Shown: in pieces, positions 18,089-27,283 of the stretch | How the letters are laid out: every line of letters begins with the position of its first letter | Numbering within the stretch: position 1 is the stretch's first letter | Assembly (NCBI RefSeq): GCF_006376675.1 | Contig: NZ_VEWK01000001.1 | Location: forward strand, 496,001-560,000 | Direction of reading: 5' to 3' | Length of the DNA: 64,000 bases | Source of the DNA: Brucella pecoris | GTDB taxonomy: Bacteria > Pseudomonadota > Alphaproteobacteria > Rhizobiales > Rhizobiaceae | The notes under the pieces: generated by a model | What the model was told of the DNA's origin: nothing | Database searches by the model: none | Seen by the model: only the letters and a program-made list of their open reading frames with translations | Made by a program: the position numbers and the translations under genes

Positions 18089-18208
18089 GATCTGCCGTTT
18101 TAGAGCGCATCCCGAAAAGTGTGAAACGCCTATGCAGGGAAATCAGTCCACTGGACTGATTTCTGATCCTGCTTCCATCGAAAAAGATGCGCTCTAAAAC
18201 GGCAGATC
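18089..18208. repeat. 120-bp palindromic element with 23-bp perfect ends and a nested palindrome
   Basis: The outer arms 18089-18111 and 18186-18208 are exact reverse complements over 23 bases, including the TAGAGCGCATC and GATGCGCTCTA ends of the Bru-RS-like family plus 12 bases of flank. Inside, AAATCAGTCCA (18140-18150) and TGGACTGATTT (18152-18162) form a second perfect hairpin around one base. It separates two convergent genes and could act as a bidirectional terminator. Confidence 0.75.
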
Positions 18209-18221
18209 GTTACGATGGACG

Positions 18222-19427
18222 CTAAACCCTTTCGAGCGCGATGGCGATGCCTTGCCCGACACCGATGCACATCGTGGCAAGCGCAAAGCGACCGCCGCCG
18301 AGTTTCAGTTCCAGCGCTGCAGTGCCGGTGATGCGCGCTCCGGACATGCCGAGCGGATGCCCGAGAGCAATGGCACCGCCATTCGGATTGACGCGGACAT
18401 CGTCGTCGGCAACCCCAAGAAGGCGTAAGGTGGCCAATCCCTGACTGGCAAAGGCTTCATTCAGTTCGATTATGTCGAACTGCTCCTGCCTTATTCCCAG
18501 CCGTGTCATCAGTTTCTGGCTTGCTGGGGCTGGGCCGATACCCATGATGCGTGGAGGAACGCCCGCTGTCGCGCCACCCAGAACTCGGGCGATAGGGGTG
18601 AGGCCGAATTTGCGGGCAGCAGCTTCAGATGCGATGATAAGTGCTGTCGCTCCATCATTGACGCCTGACGCATTGCCGGCTGTAACGGTCGCGCCTTCCA
18701 GCCGGTTGATTGGTTTCAGTTTGGCCAGCGCATCCAAGGTCGTTTCACGCGGATGTTCGTCGGCACTGACGACCACGGGATCGCCCTTGCGCTGAGGGAT
18801 GGAAACGGGCGTGATTTCCTGCGCCAGTCGACCATTACGTTGTGCCGTCGCGGCCTTCTTCTGGCTGCGCAAGGCAAATTCATCCTGATCGGCGCGCGTG
18901 ACCGCGTAATCGACAGCCACATGATCGCCGGTCTCCGGCATGGAGTCGATGCCGTATTGCGCTTTCATTACCGGATTGACGAAGCGCCAGCCAATTGTCG
19001 TATCGTGGATTTCCGCACGGCGCGAGAACGGGCTGTCTGCTTTCGGTAAGACAAAGGGCGCACGGCTCATACTTTCCACACCGCCCGCAATCATGAGCTC
19101 TGCTTCACCCGCACGAATGGCGCGTGCGGCGACGAGCACGGCATCCATCCCGGAACCGCAAAGCCTGTTGACCGTCGTACCGGTGGCGGTAACGGGAAAA
19201 CCGGCAAGCAGTGTCGCCATACGGGCAACATTGCGGTTATCTTCCCCCGCCTGATTGGCGCAGCCGAAAATCACGTCCTCGATCGCTTCGCAATCCAGCG
19301 CAGGATTGCGCTCGACAAGTGCCTTGAGCGGAGTAGCGGCAAGATCGTCCGTGCGGACGCTGGACAACGCCCCGCCGAAACGCCCTATGGGGGTGCGGAT
19401 ATAATCGCAGATGAAAGCTTCGTTCAT
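18222..19427 (-). CDS. Acetyl-CoA acyltransferase (3-oxoadipyl-CoA-type thiolase)
   Basis: A 401-residue thiolase closely matching PcaF/PaaJ proteins in length and motifs: active Cys90 in NRLCGSGMDA, GGVESMSRAPFV, GHPLGMSGARI with the catalytic histidine, and the second cysteine in CIGVGQG. It would cleave a 3-oxoacyl-CoA, with CoA, into acetyl-CoA and a shorter acyl-CoA. It is the last gene of a seven-gene minus-strand operon starting at 27005, and its ATG overlaps the stop of the hydratase/dehydrogenase gene. The context points to the end of 2-aminobenzoyl-CoA breakdown; 3-oxoadipyl-CoA or 3-oxopimelyl-CoA-like dicarboxylic substrates are plausible. Confidence 0.88.
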   Translation of the reverse strand: MNEAFICDYIRTPIGRFGGALSSVRTDDLAATPLKALVERNPALDCEAIEDVIFGCANQAGEDNRNVARMATLLAGFPVTATGTTVNRLCGSGMDAVLVAARAIRAGEAELMIAGGVESMSRAPFVLPKADSPFSRRAEIHDTTIGWRFVNPVMKAQYGIDSMPETGDHVAVDYAVTRADQDEFALRSQKKAATAQRNGRLAQEITPVSIPQRKGDPVVVSADEHPRETTLDALAKLKPINRLEGATVTAGNASGVNDGATALIIASEAAARKFGLTPIARVLGGATAGVPPRIMGIGPAPASQKLMTRLGIRQEQFDIIELNEAFASQGLATLRLLGVADDDVRVNPNGGAIALGHPLGMSGARITGTAALELKLGGGRFALATMCIGVGQGIAIALERV

Positions 19428-21403
19428 CGGGTTTCTCCAATCTGACGTGCTGCGAACATCGGTCCACCCTTGATCGACGGAAAGCCGTATCCATTGACCA
19501 GAACGAGATCGATGTCATCGGAATGGCGCGCAATGCCTTCTTCAAGCAAGGATTGTCCTTCATCCGCCATGGCGGCGAGCAGGCGCTGCATGATCGCTTC
19601 GTCGCTGAAACTGCGGGGAACAATGGCGTGGCGCGCACGGTAGTCGTCGATCAGCGTGTGGACGTCCGGGTCGCTGGCGCAAGCACCATCCGTATAGCGA
19701 TACCAGCCGAGGCCGGCCTTGCGTCCAAAACGCCCGGCTTCGCATAATTTGTCGGCAACATCGAAATAGGGAAGGTTGGGGTCGCGGCTTGCCGCCGCTC
19801 TCTTGCGCCGTGCCCAGGCGATTTCCAGCCCAGCCATGTCGTTAACCGCAAACAGGCCCATCGCAAAGCCATAGCTTTCCATGGCGCGATCGATGTCTTC
19901 GGGATAGGCACCCTCTGCCAGCATTTTTTCGCCTTCCGTGCGGTAGGCCGAAAACATCCGGTTGCCGATAAATCCCTCACAGACACCGGTGACGATGGGT
20001 AGCTTCTTGATCTTGCGCGCAAAGGCGATGCCGGTTGCCAGCGTCTCGTCAGACGTTTCCGCGCATCGTACCACTTCCAAAAGCCGCATGATGTTGGCTG
20101 GCGAGAAGAAATGCAGGCCCAATACCCTGTCAGGGCGATCCGTGACGGCCGTCAGCTCATCCGGATTGAGATAGCTGGTATTGGTGGCCAGAATTGTTGA
20201 CCGGGGCAGCAGGGCGTCGAGCTCACGGAACAGCGATGCCTTGACGGTGAAATCATCGAACACAGCTTCAATAACGAGATCGGCTTCGGCGAGCGCAGCC
20301 ATATCGGCGCTGACGCTGAGTTTCGCACGTTGCGTTTCGGCGGCCTCGGTAGAAAGCCTGCGGGTATCGACCGCCTTCTGGATCATATCGGTAATCCGCG
20401 CGTGGCCCTTCGCGGCTGCTTCCGCAGTCGTTTCATAACCGATGACCTTATAGCCAGCAGCAAGACAGGCGACGGCGATGCCCGACCCCATCAGGCCGGT
20501 CCCGGCAATGCCGATGGTGGAAAGCGGTCGAGGCTTTGCCTCAATGCCTTCCACTTTTCCAGCGGCACGTTCGGCGAAGAACAGATGCCGCAAGGCGGCT
20601 GCTTCCGCGCTGTCGCGCAGACGAATGAAGGTTGTGCGTTCTTCGGCCAGTCCTTCGGCAATCGAGGTCGTTGTCGAGAGCTGAACGAGCCGCGCCGCTT
20701 CACCGGGGGCGGTCGCGCCGCGCGCCTTTTTCAGGATTTTGGCCTTGGCCTGTTCGAAAGCGGCGGCATCGGGTGTGCTAACGGTTAAATTGCCGGTCCG
20801 GCGCAAGGGCGTGCCGACCAGCGCATTGGCAAGCTTGATGGCGTCGGCCACAAGATCGCCGCTCGACATCTGGTCGATCAGGCCCAGTTGCTGCGCTTCT
20901 TCGGGGGCAATCTGGCGGCCTGTGGCGGTCATGTCGAGTGCTGCGAGCAGCCCGATCAGCCGGGGCAGACGCTGGGTACCGCCCGCACCGGGCACGATCC
21001 CAAGCTTAACTTCCGGCAAGGCAAAGGAGGCGCTGGGCGATGCGATACGGGCGTGGGCTGCGAGCGCTACCTCAAGCCCGCCACCCAAAGCGGCGCCGTT
21101 GATCGCGGCCACTACCGGCTTGTCGGCGCTTTCGATGATGGTGATGACATCCGGCAATGTCGGTTCGACCGGCGGCTTGCCGAATTCGCGAATATCCGCC
21201 CCGCCGATGAAGATCTTGCCCGCACCGCTCAGCACAGTCGCGCGGATCGCCGCGTCGGCAGAAGCATGACGAATGGCTGCGGCAAAACCTTTGCGCACGT
21301 CGGCTGATGTGGCATTGACCGGCGGGCTGTCGACCGTAACGACAAGAATGCCGTCGACAATTTCACCTGTCACAGTGGGGGAGAATTCGCGTCTATCGGC
21401 CAT
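19424..21403 (-). CDS. Enoyl-CoA hydratase / 3-hydroxyacyl-CoA dehydrogenase fusion
   Basis: A 659-residue FadJ/peroxisomal-bifunctional-type protein. The N-terminal crotonase domain (about 1-190) has the oxyanion segments FIGGADIREFG and GAALGGGLEVALAAHARIA. The NAD-binding part begins near residue 295 with GTGLMGSGIAVACL, followed by a 3HCDH C-terminal domain with NRMFSAYR. It hydrates an enoyl-CoA and oxidises the hydroxyacyl-CoA. The ATG at 21403 is 7 bp after ridA; a longer frame would overlap ridA and lacks family likeness. It works with the thiolase downstream. Confidence 0.9.
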   Translation of the reverse strand: MADRREFSPTVTGEIVDGILVVTVDSPPVNATSADVRKGFAAAIRHASADAAIRATVLSGAGKIFIGGADIREFGKPPVEPTLPDVITIIESADKPVVAAINGAALGGGLEVALAAHARIASPSASFALPEVKLGIVPGAGGTQRLPRLIGLLAALDMTATGRQIAPEEAQQLGLIDQMSSGDLVADAIKLANALVGTPLRRTGNLTVSTPDAAAFEQAKAKILKKARGATAPGEAARLVQLSTTTSIAEGLAEERTTFIRLRDSAEAAALRHLFFAERAAGKVEGIEAKPRPLSTIGIAGTGLMGSGIAVACLAAGYKVIGYETTAEAAAKGHARITDMIQKAVDTRRLSTEAAETQRAKLSVSADMAALAEADLVIEAVFDDFTVKASLFRELDALLPRSTILATNTSYLNPDELTAVTDRPDRVLGLHFFSPANIMRLLEVVRCAETSDETLATGIAFARKIKKLPIVTGVCEGFIGNRMFSAYRTEGEKMLAEGAYPEDIDRAMESYGFAMGLFAVNDMAGLEIAWARRKRAAASRDPNLPYFDVADKLCEAGRFGRKAGLGWYRYTDGACASDPDVHTLIDDYRARHAIVPRSFSDEAIMQRLLAAMADEGQSLLEEGIARHSDDIDLVLVNGYGFPSIKGGPMFAARQIGETR

Positions 21404-21410
21404 GGCGGTC

Positions 21411-21806
21411 TCAGTCCGGTATAACGGCAAAAGCCTGTATTTCGATCTTGGCCCGGTCCTCGACCAGCGCGACGACCTGCACTGCCGCCATTGCGGGGAA
21501 GTGCTTGCCAATCACATCGCGATAGGCGCGGCCGATGCCTTTCAGATTGGCGTTATATTCAGCCTTGTCGGTGAAGTACCAGGTCATGGAGGCGATGTGT
21601 TCCGGCCTGCCGCCAGCTTCCGCCAGAATGGCTACAATGTTCTTCAATGTCTGCTCGGTCTGTTCGACGAAATCGTCGGTCTCGAATTGTTGCTGTTCGT
21701 TCCAGCCGATCTGGCCACCGATAAACACGGTGCGCCCACGCGCTTCAACGCCGTTGGCATATCCGATGGGGCGGGCCCAGCCTTGCGGCTGAAGTGTCTT
21801 ATGCAT
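21411..21806 (-). CDS. RidA-family enamine/imine deaminase
   Basis: A 131-residue Rid (YjgF/YER057c/UK114) protein. The family arginine is present in EDRAKIEIQAFAV near the C-terminus, so the imine-hydrolysing activity of RidA proteins is possible. The ATG has a GGAGAT site. It is embedded in the beta-oxidation operon between the acyl-CoA dehydrogenase and the hydratase/dehydrogenase. 2-Aminobenzoyl-CoA chemistry leaves a ring-amino enamine that must lose ammonia, and a RidA enzyme would do this. That role is my inference. Confidence 0.85.
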   Translation of the reverse strand: MHKTLQPQGWARPIGYANGVEARGRTVFIGGQIGWNEQQQFETDDFVEQTEQTLKNIVAILAEAGGRPEHIASMTWYFTDKAEYNANLKGIGRAYRDVIGKHFPAMAAVQVVALVEDRAKIEIQAFAVIPD

Positions 21807-21841
21807 GTTATATCTCCAGAAAATGCGTGCGGTGACGGGCT

Positions 21842-23017
21842 TTAGTTAGCCTTCAGCAGTTCGCGCGCGATAATGAGTTTCTGCACTTCCGTCGCACCTT
21901 CGTAGATGCGAAGCGCACGTATCTCGCGATAAAGCCGCTCAACGATTTCGCCGCTTTTCACGCCGCGACCGCCAAACATCTGCACGGCCTTGTCGATGGT
22001 GTGCTGGGCGTTTTCCGTCGCCACCATCTTGGCCATGGCGGCTTCCTTGGTTGTGTTCAGTTTCTGAACGTCGCGCCGCCACGCCGCGCGATAGGTGAGA
22101 AGCGCTGCGGCATCGATATCGGTCGCCATGTCGCCAAGTGTGGCTTGCGTTAGCTGCAAGTCGGCCAATGCGCCGCCGAACATTGGGCGCGTCCGTGCAT
22201 GGGACAGCGCCTCGCTGGCACCACGGCGCGCAAAGCCAAGTGCTGCTGCCGCAACCGATGCGCGGAAAATATCGAGCGTGCGCATAGCGATCTTGAATCC
22301 TTCGCCCGGCGCACCGAGGCGACGGCTGGCGGGAATGCGGCAATTGTCGAAGCGGATCGTGGCCAGCGGATGCGGCGCGATCACATCGATGCGCTCCGCG
22401 ATGGAAAAGCCGGGATCGGTGGCGAAAACGACAAAGGCCGAAATGCCTCGCGTGCCGGGCGCTTCGCCCGTGCGGGCAAACACGGTGTAGACATCGGCGA
22501 TGCCGCCATTGGAAATCCAGGTCTTTTCACCATCGAGCACATAATGGTCGCCATCGGCAATGGCTGCGCAGCTCATTGCAGCCACATCGGACCCTGCCAG
22601 TTTTTCCGACAGTGCAAAGGCCGAAATCCATTCGCCGTTTGCCACTTTCGGCAGCACGGCTTGCTTGAGCTCGTCCGATCCGGTGAGGCTGATCGCGCCA
22701 GTGCCCAGGCCCTGCATGGCAAAGGCGAAATCGGCCAGACCGTCATGATAAGCCAGTGTCTCGCGGGCGATGCAAAGCTTGCGGGAATCGATCCCTTCGC
22801 CGCCCGTTAGGCTGACGGCTGCTTCCAGCAGTCCGGCTTGGCCAAGCGCTTTCACCAAAGCGCGACAGGCATTGTCCGTGTCGCTGTGATCGACATCGGC
22901 AAGCACCGGGCTTGCCGCAAAGGCATCGAGTTTTGCGGCCCAGTCGGTATGGGTTTTCTCAAAAAACGGCCAGTCGAGATACTCCCGCTTGAGCGGCAGT
23001 GCTGCAAAACTATCCAT
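21842..23017 (-). CDS. Acyl-CoA dehydrogenase
   Basis: A 391-residue FAD enzyme. The FAD/substrate segments [17 protein letters not shown] and EKTWISNGG are present, as is the C-terminal MFGGRGV, and YEGATEVQ is in the usual position of the catalytic glutamate. It would form an alpha,beta-double bond in a CoA thioester, probably a cyclohexane- or open-chain intermediate from the ring-reduction step. The start at 23017 follows GAGGGGA and lies 3 bp after the stop of the enoyl-CoA hydratase. Electrons would pass to ETF. Confidence 0.88.
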   Translation of the reverse strand: MDSFAALPLKREYLDWPFFEKTHTDWAAKLDAFAASPVLADVDHSDTDNACRALVKALGQAGLLEAAVSLTGGEGIDSRKLCIARETLAYHDGLADFAFAMQGLGTGAISLTGSDELKQAVLPKVANGEWISAFALSEKLAGSDVAAMSCAAIADGDHYVLDGEKTWISNGGIADVYTVFARTGEAPGTRGISAFVVFATDPGFSIAERIDVIAPHPLATIRFDNCRIPASRRLGAPGEGFKIAMRTLDIFRASVAAAALGFARRGASEALSHARTRPMFGGALADLQLTQATLGDMATDIDAAALLTYRAAWRRDVQKLNTTKEAAMAKMVATENAQHTIDKAVQMFGGRGVKSGEIVERLYREIRALRIYEGATEVQKLIIARELLKAN

Positions 23018-23020
23018 GGG

Positions 23021-23872
23021 TCAGTTCCCCTCGAAAACGGGCTTCTGCTTGGCTGCAAAAGCCTCGAAGGCGCGGCGGAAATCCTGCGTCGCCATGCAGA
23101 TGGCCTGCGCCTGCGCTTCCGATTCCACCAGTTCTTCAATGCCCATTGCCCATTCCTGATTGAGCATGGTTTTGGTCATGCCATGCGCAAACCATGGACC
23201 GTCGGCAATATTGCGTGCCAGCGCTTCGGCCTTACCGAGCAAATCGCCCTGCGGATGCAGTGCGTTGAAGAAGCCCCAGCGCTCGCCTTCGTCAGCGCTC
23301 ATGAAACGGCCGGTATAAAGCAGTTCCGATGCGCGGCCCTGACCGATCAGTCGCGGGAGAATGCCGCATGCGCCCATATCGGCACCGGCAAGGCCGACGC
23401 GTGTAAACAGGAACGCCGTCTTGGATTCCGGAGTCGCGATACGCAAATCCGATGCCATGGCCAGAATAGCGCCAGCCCCGGCGCAAATGCCGTCAACGGC
23501 GGCAATGATCTGCTGCGGACATTTACGCATGGCCTTGACGACATCGCCCGTCATGCGCGTGAAAGCCAGAAGGTCGGGCATCGCCATCTTGGTCAGCGGT
23601 TCAATGATCTCGAACACATCGCCGCCCGACGAGAAGTTTCCGCCAGCGCCGGTCAGCACGATGGTGCGCACGTCGGAGGCATAGACGAGATTGCGAAACA
23701 GGTCGCGAAGCTCGGCATAGCTTTCGAATGTCAGCGGATTTTTGCGGTCCGGGCGGTTCAGGGTCAGCGTTGCAACGCGCCCGTCTTCGCTGGTCTGCCA
23801 CAGAAAATGCTCGGCCTGATAATCCTTGAAAGGCTTCAGATTACTCGCCATCGAAATTGTGCCGTCGTTCAT
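23021..23872 (-). CDS. Enoyl-CoA hydratase/isomerase family protein
   Basis: A 283-residue crotonase. Oxyanion-hole segments are [12 protein letters not shown] and [23 protein letters not shown]; an acidic residue follows in [11 protein letters not shown], similar to ring-hydrolysing or isomerising crotonases. The start ATG at 23872 overlaps the SDR stop as ATGA; an upstream extension would lie within the SDR gene. Within this operon it could hydrate the enoyl-CoA made by the dehydrogenase or open a cyclic oxo-acyl-CoA. Confidence 0.87.
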   Translation of the reverse strand: MNDGTISMASNLKPFKDYQAEHFLWQTSEDGRVATLTLNRPDRKNPLTFESYAELRDLFRNLVYASDVRTIVLTGAGGNFSSGGDVFEIIEPLTKMAMPDLLAFTRMTGDVVKAMRKCPQQIIAAVDGICAGAGAILAMASDLRIATPESKTAFLFTRVGLAGADMGACGILPRLIGQGRASELLYTGRFMSADEGERWGFFNALHPQGDLLGKAEALARNIADGPWFAHGMTKTMLNQEWAMGIEELVESEAQAQAICMATQDFRRAFEAFAAKQKPVFEGN

Positions 23873-24669
23873 CCTGCCATTACCTCCCCACCGGCGATTG
23901 CTATCGCCTGTCCAGTTATCGATTGCGCGCCGGGCGATGTGAGCCACAGCACGGTTTCAGCCACTTCCTCCGGCTGTATCAGGCGTCCCTGCGGGTTCGC
24001 CTTGACGAATTCTGCCAGAACATCGTCCTCCGACCGTCCGGTCTTCGCGACAATGGCCTGGATCGAACGAGCAATGATCGGTGTATCGGTAAAGCCCGGA
24101 CACACGGCATTGACCGTCACGCCCTTACGGGCCAGTTCCAGCGCCAGCGCTCTGGTCAACCCGACGACCCCGTGCTTTGCAGCGCAATAGGCCGAGACAT
24201 AGGAATAACCGCTCAACCCCGCCGTCGACGCGATATTGATGATGCGTCCGCTCTTGCCGCCCGCCTTAATGTCATCAAGGGTCGCCTGCGTCACATTGAA
24301 GACGCCGGTGAGATCAACGTCGAGAACGCGGCTCCACATGTCGAGACTGGTTTTCTCGAAAGGTGCACTCGGCGCTTCCCCGGCATTATTAACAAGAATG
24401 CTGACAGGCCCGAAAGCGGCGCGCGCGCCGTTCAGGCCGGTCTCAATGGCTTCGCGGTTTGTCACATCAAAACCATCGGCAATGAAGCATCGCTGCCAGT
24501 CCAACAGGGCGGCGGTTGCTTCCAGCGGTTCGCGGCGACGGCCCGCCAGGGTCACATTGGCCCCGGCGCGCGCAAGACCGACGGCAATAGCGGCGCCGAT
24601 GCCGCTACCGGCACCGGTGACCAGCGCATGTTTGCCGGAAAGGGCAAGGCCAACAGCCGGATCGTTCAT
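23869..24669 (-). CDS. Short-chain dehydrogenase/reductase
   Basis: A 266-residue classical SDR. The cofactor motif TGAGSGIG is near residue 18, NNAGEAP near 93, and the catalytic serine, Tyr and Lys are in IASTAGLSG and AYCAAK. A basic residue pattern RRREP after the second strand suggests NADP(H) use. The ATG has GGAG 6 bases upstream. It lies 11 bp after the monooxygenase/reductase fusion and probably interconverts a ring alcohol and ketone of the CoA intermediate. Confidence 0.87.
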   Translation of the reverse strand: MNDPAVGLALSGKHALVTGAGSGIGAAIAVGLARAGANVTLAGRRREPLEATAALLDWQRCFIADGFDVTNREAIETGLNGARAAFGPVSILVNNAGEAPSAPFEKTSLDMWSRVLDVDLTGVFNVTQATLDDIKAGGKSGRIINIASTAGLSGYSYVSAYCAAKHGVVGLTRALALELARKGVTVNAVCPGFTDTPIIARSIQAIVAKTGRSEDDVLAEFVKANPQGRLIQPEEVAETVLWLTSPGAQSITGQAIAIAGGEVMAG

Positions 24670-24680
24670 CGCAATCTCCG

Positions 24681-27005
24681 TTACTTCGCACCTTGCGGCG
24701 CAGCGGCGGCGCGGGCGAGATTGGCTTCATACTGATACTTGGCGGAACGATATTGCTTCGGCCATGCGATGGAGTTGATGCCGATTTTCGCCGCCTCATG
24801 CAGCGCCCATGACGGATCGGCAAGATGCGGGCGTGCCACAGCGCAGAGATCGGCACGTCCTGCCGCGATGATCGAATTCGCATGATCGGCTTCCGAAATC
24901 GCGCCGACGGCAATCGTCGGAATGTGGATTTCGTTGCGGATCTTGTCGGAAAACGGGGTCTGGAACAGACGGCCATAAACCGGCTTTTCTTCCTTCCAGA
25001 CCTGACCCGACGAACAGTCGATCAGATCGGCGCCTGCGGCCTTGAACATATCCGCAAAGATGGCGGCATCTTCCGGCGTGTTGCCGCCTTCGAACCAGTC
25101 GTGGCAGGAAAGGCGAACCGAGATCGGCTTATCCTGCGGCCAGACTTCGCGGACCGCATGGAAGACTTCCAGCGGATAACGCGCACGGTTTTCATAGCTG
25201 CCGCCATATTCGTCCTCGCGCCGGTTGGTGAGCGGCGAGAGGAAGCTCGACAGAAGATAGCCATGCGCACAGTGCAGTTCGAGCCAATCGACGCCAGCTT
25301 CCGCCGCGCGTTTGGTGGCGGCGACGAAGTCCGCTTTCACCCGATCCATGTCGGCGCGGTCCATCGCCTTCGGCGTCTGGCTGTTCTTGAGATAGGGAAG
25401 GGCGGAAGCGGACAGCAGCGGCCACGCACCATCGTCCAGAGGCTGGTCGATCCCTTCCCAAGCAAGCTTGGTTGCACCTTTACGTCCGGCATGGCCGATC
25501 TGCATGGCAACTTTGGCATTGCTGTTGCTGTGGACGAAATCGACAACGCGCTTCCAGCCTTCGGCCTGTGCATCGTTCCAGATGCCGAGACAGCCGGGAG
25601 TAATCCGCGCATCGGGCGATACGCAGGTCATTTCGGCAAAGACCAATCCGGCACCGCCCATGGCGCGACTGCCAAGATGGACCATATGGAAATCGTCGAT
25701 CAGGCCGTCGGTTGCGGAATACATTGCCATTGGCGACACGACGATGCGGTTTGGCAGCGTCACGCCGCGCAGCGTATAGGGCGTGAACATCGGTGGCAGG
25801 CAACGCTCGTCGTCCGTCACGTTCAGCCCCTGCTTGCGGGCAAACCAGCGCTCATAGCCTTCCAGCCAATCCTTGTCGCGCAGGCGCAGATTTTCGTGGC
25901 TGATGCGCTGCGAACGCGTCAGCATGGAATACATGAACTGTTCCGGTTCCAGCGTGTCGGCATAACGTTGGCCTACGACCTCGAACCATTCCATGGCGTT
26001 GCGCGCAGCGTTCTGGATGCGAGCAACATCGACGCGGCGGATTTCTTCATAGGCATGCAGGACTTCCGGTATACCTTCCTTGCCGTGGCCGAGCTTCTGG
26101 AACTGGTTGGCCAGTTCAATCGCGTCGTCGATAGCAAGTTTGGTGCCCGATCCGATGGCGAAATGCGCGGTATGGGCAGCATCGCCCATCAACACCACGT
26201 GGGAATTGCCGTTGAAGTGGCTCCACTTTCCGCAAATCAGGCGGTTGAAGTTCAGCCATGCCGAGCCGCGCATATGGCGCGCATTGGTCATCAACGGCGC
26301 GCCTTCAAGCGTTTCCGCAAAAAGCTTCTCGCAGAAATCGATGGATGCAGTCTGGTCCATCTGGTCCAGGCCATGCGCCTGATAGGCTTCCTCGGTCGTT
26401 TCGATGATGAAGGTCGAGGTCTTGTCGTCGAACTTGTAGATATGCGCCTGGAACCAGCCGTGATCGGTCTTGCGGAAATCGAAGGTAAAGGCGTCGAACA
26501 GCTTTTCCGTGCCAAGCCAGATGTAGCGATTGGGTCGGACGATCAGATCGGGTTCGAACACATCCTCATAGCGATTGCGGATGCGGGAGTTCAGGCCGTC
26601 CGAAGCGATGATGAGATCGGCGTCGGGGAAATCGAGATCGCTTTCCACGTCGGTTTCGAACTGAAGCTTCACGTCCAGCGCTTCGCAGCGCGCCTGAAGA
26701 ATGTTGAGCAGACGCTTGCGCCCGATGCCGACAAAGCCATGACCGCTGGTGCGCTGGCGCGTGCCCTTGAATAGCACCTCGATATCGTCCCAGTGATTGA
26801 AGGCGTCCTGAATTTCGGCCGCACTTTCCGGGTCCCAGACCTTCATCGATTCCATGGTCGCGTCGGAAAACACCACGCCCCAGCCGAACGTGTCATAGGC
26901 GCGGTTCCGCTCCACGACCGTAATGTCATGCTCTGGATGAAGCTTCTTCATCAGAAGGCCGAAATAAAGGCCGGCCGGACCTCCTCCAATACACACGATA
27001 CGCAT
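24681..27005 (-). CDS. 2-aminobenzoyl-CoA (anthraniloyl-CoA) monooxygenase/reductase
   Basis: A 774-residue fusion. Residues 1 to about 370 form a group A flavoprotein monooxygenase (CIGGGPAGLYFGLLMKK at the start, GDAAHTAHFAIGSGTKLAIDDA near 275). Residues from about 400 on are an Old Yellow Enzyme/NADH:flavin oxidoreductase domain (LPNRIVVSPMAMYS, QIGHAGRKGAT). This architecture is the one described for Azoarcus evansii 2-aminobenzoyl-CoA monooxygenase/reductase, which hydroxylates and then reduces the ring of the CoA thioester. Salicylyl-CoA 5-hydroxylases share only the N-terminal half. The ATG has AAGGGAAC upstream. It is the first gene of the operon ending in the thiolase and is divergent from the ferredoxin oxidoreductase genes. 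Confidence 0.92.
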   Translation of the reverse strand: MRIVCIGGGPAGLYFGLLMKKLHPEHDITVVERNRAYDTFGWGVVFSDATMESMKVWDPESAAEIQDAFNHWDDIEVLFKGTRQRTSGHGFVGIGRKRLLNILQARCEALDVKLQFETDVESDLDFPDADLIIASDGLNSRIRNRYEDVFEPDLIVRPNRYIWLGTEKLFDAFTFDFRKTDHGWFQAHIYKFDDKTSTFIIETTEEAYQAHGLDQMDQTASIDFCEKLFAETLEGAPLMTNARHMRGSAWLNFNRLICGKWSHFNGNSHVVLMGDAAHTAHFAIGSGTKLAIDDAIELANQFQKLGHGKEGIPEVLHAYEEIRRVDVARIQNAARNAMEWFEVVGQRYADTLEPEQFMYSMLTRSQRISHENLRLRDKDWLEGYERWFARKQGLNVTDDERCLPPMFTPYTLRGVTLPNRIVVSPMAMYSATDGLIDDFHMVHLGSRAMGGAGLVFAEMTCVSPDARITPGCLGIWNDAQAEGWKRVVDFVHSNSNAKVAMQIGHAGRKGATKLAWEGIDQPLDDGAWPLLSASALPYLKNSQTPKAMDRADMDRVKADFVAATKRAAEAGVDWLELHCAHGYLLSSFLSPLTNRREDEYGGSYENRARYPLEVFHAVREVWPQDKPISVRLSCHDWFEGGNTPEDAAIFADMFKAAGADLIDCSSGQVWKEEKPVYGRLFQTPFSDKIRNEIHIPTIAVGAISEADHANSIIAAGRADLCAVARPHLADPSWALHEAAKIGINSIAWPKQYRSAKYQYEANLARAAAAPQGAK

Positions 27006-27063
27006 GTTGAGTTCCCTTTCCGATATGCTGCCGACCGATATTTGCCGAACGGAGCCGGTTAAT

Positions 27064-27081
27064 TATTTTAAGCTTAAAATA
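27064..27081. promoter_or_regulatory. 18-bp perfect palindrome TATTTTAAGCTTAAAATA, likely operator
   Basis: A perfect palindrome in the 278-bp divergent region between the anthraniloyl-CoA monooxygenase and the ferredoxin oxidoreductase genes, about 60 bases from the monooxygenase start. Its length and symmetry fit a MarR-type dimer, and a MarR gene lies at 32453-32959. The 9-base half CTTAAAATA recurs at 47327-47335 upstream of the AraC and PhzS-like genes. Confidence 0.6.
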
Positions 27082-27207
27082 TAATTGGGAGCTTCGGTAC
27101 GTCAAGCAAAAAATCAGCTTATTTTCCATGCTGTTTGAGAAGAGGGTAACATGGCGTCAAACTGATATATGCAAATGCAATAATTATAATCCGGCCAAAA
27201 ACCACTA

Positions 27208-27237
27208 TTGACACAGTTTAGAATTAGAAAATATGCT
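27208..27237 (+). promoter_or_regulatory. Putative sigma70 promoter for the ferredoxin oxidoreductase operon
   Basis: TTGACA at 27208-27213 and TATGCT at 27232-27237 are separated by 18 bases, in a locally AT-rich region 46 bases before the start codon. The -35 box matches the consensus exactly and the -10 box matches four of six bases. Confidence 0.45.
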
Positions 27238-27283
27238 GATGCAAATGAATTGATATTCCGGCGAACGGAAAAGGGGAATTGTC

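Noticed and set aside
18222..19427. Annotation as pcaF of the protocatechuate pathway
   Set aside because: The sequence fits that thiolase type, but no other beta-ketoadipate gene is present and the operon is for aminobenzoyl-CoA, so the symbol was withheld.
24825..26774. 650-codon plus-strand open frame opposite the monooxygenase/reductase
   Set aside because: A shadow of a high-GC gene; no recognisable domain and no ribosome site.
24681..27005. Annotation as salicylyl-CoA 5-hydroxylase
   Set aside because: Those enzymes lack the C-terminal Old Yellow Enzyme domain that is clearly present here.
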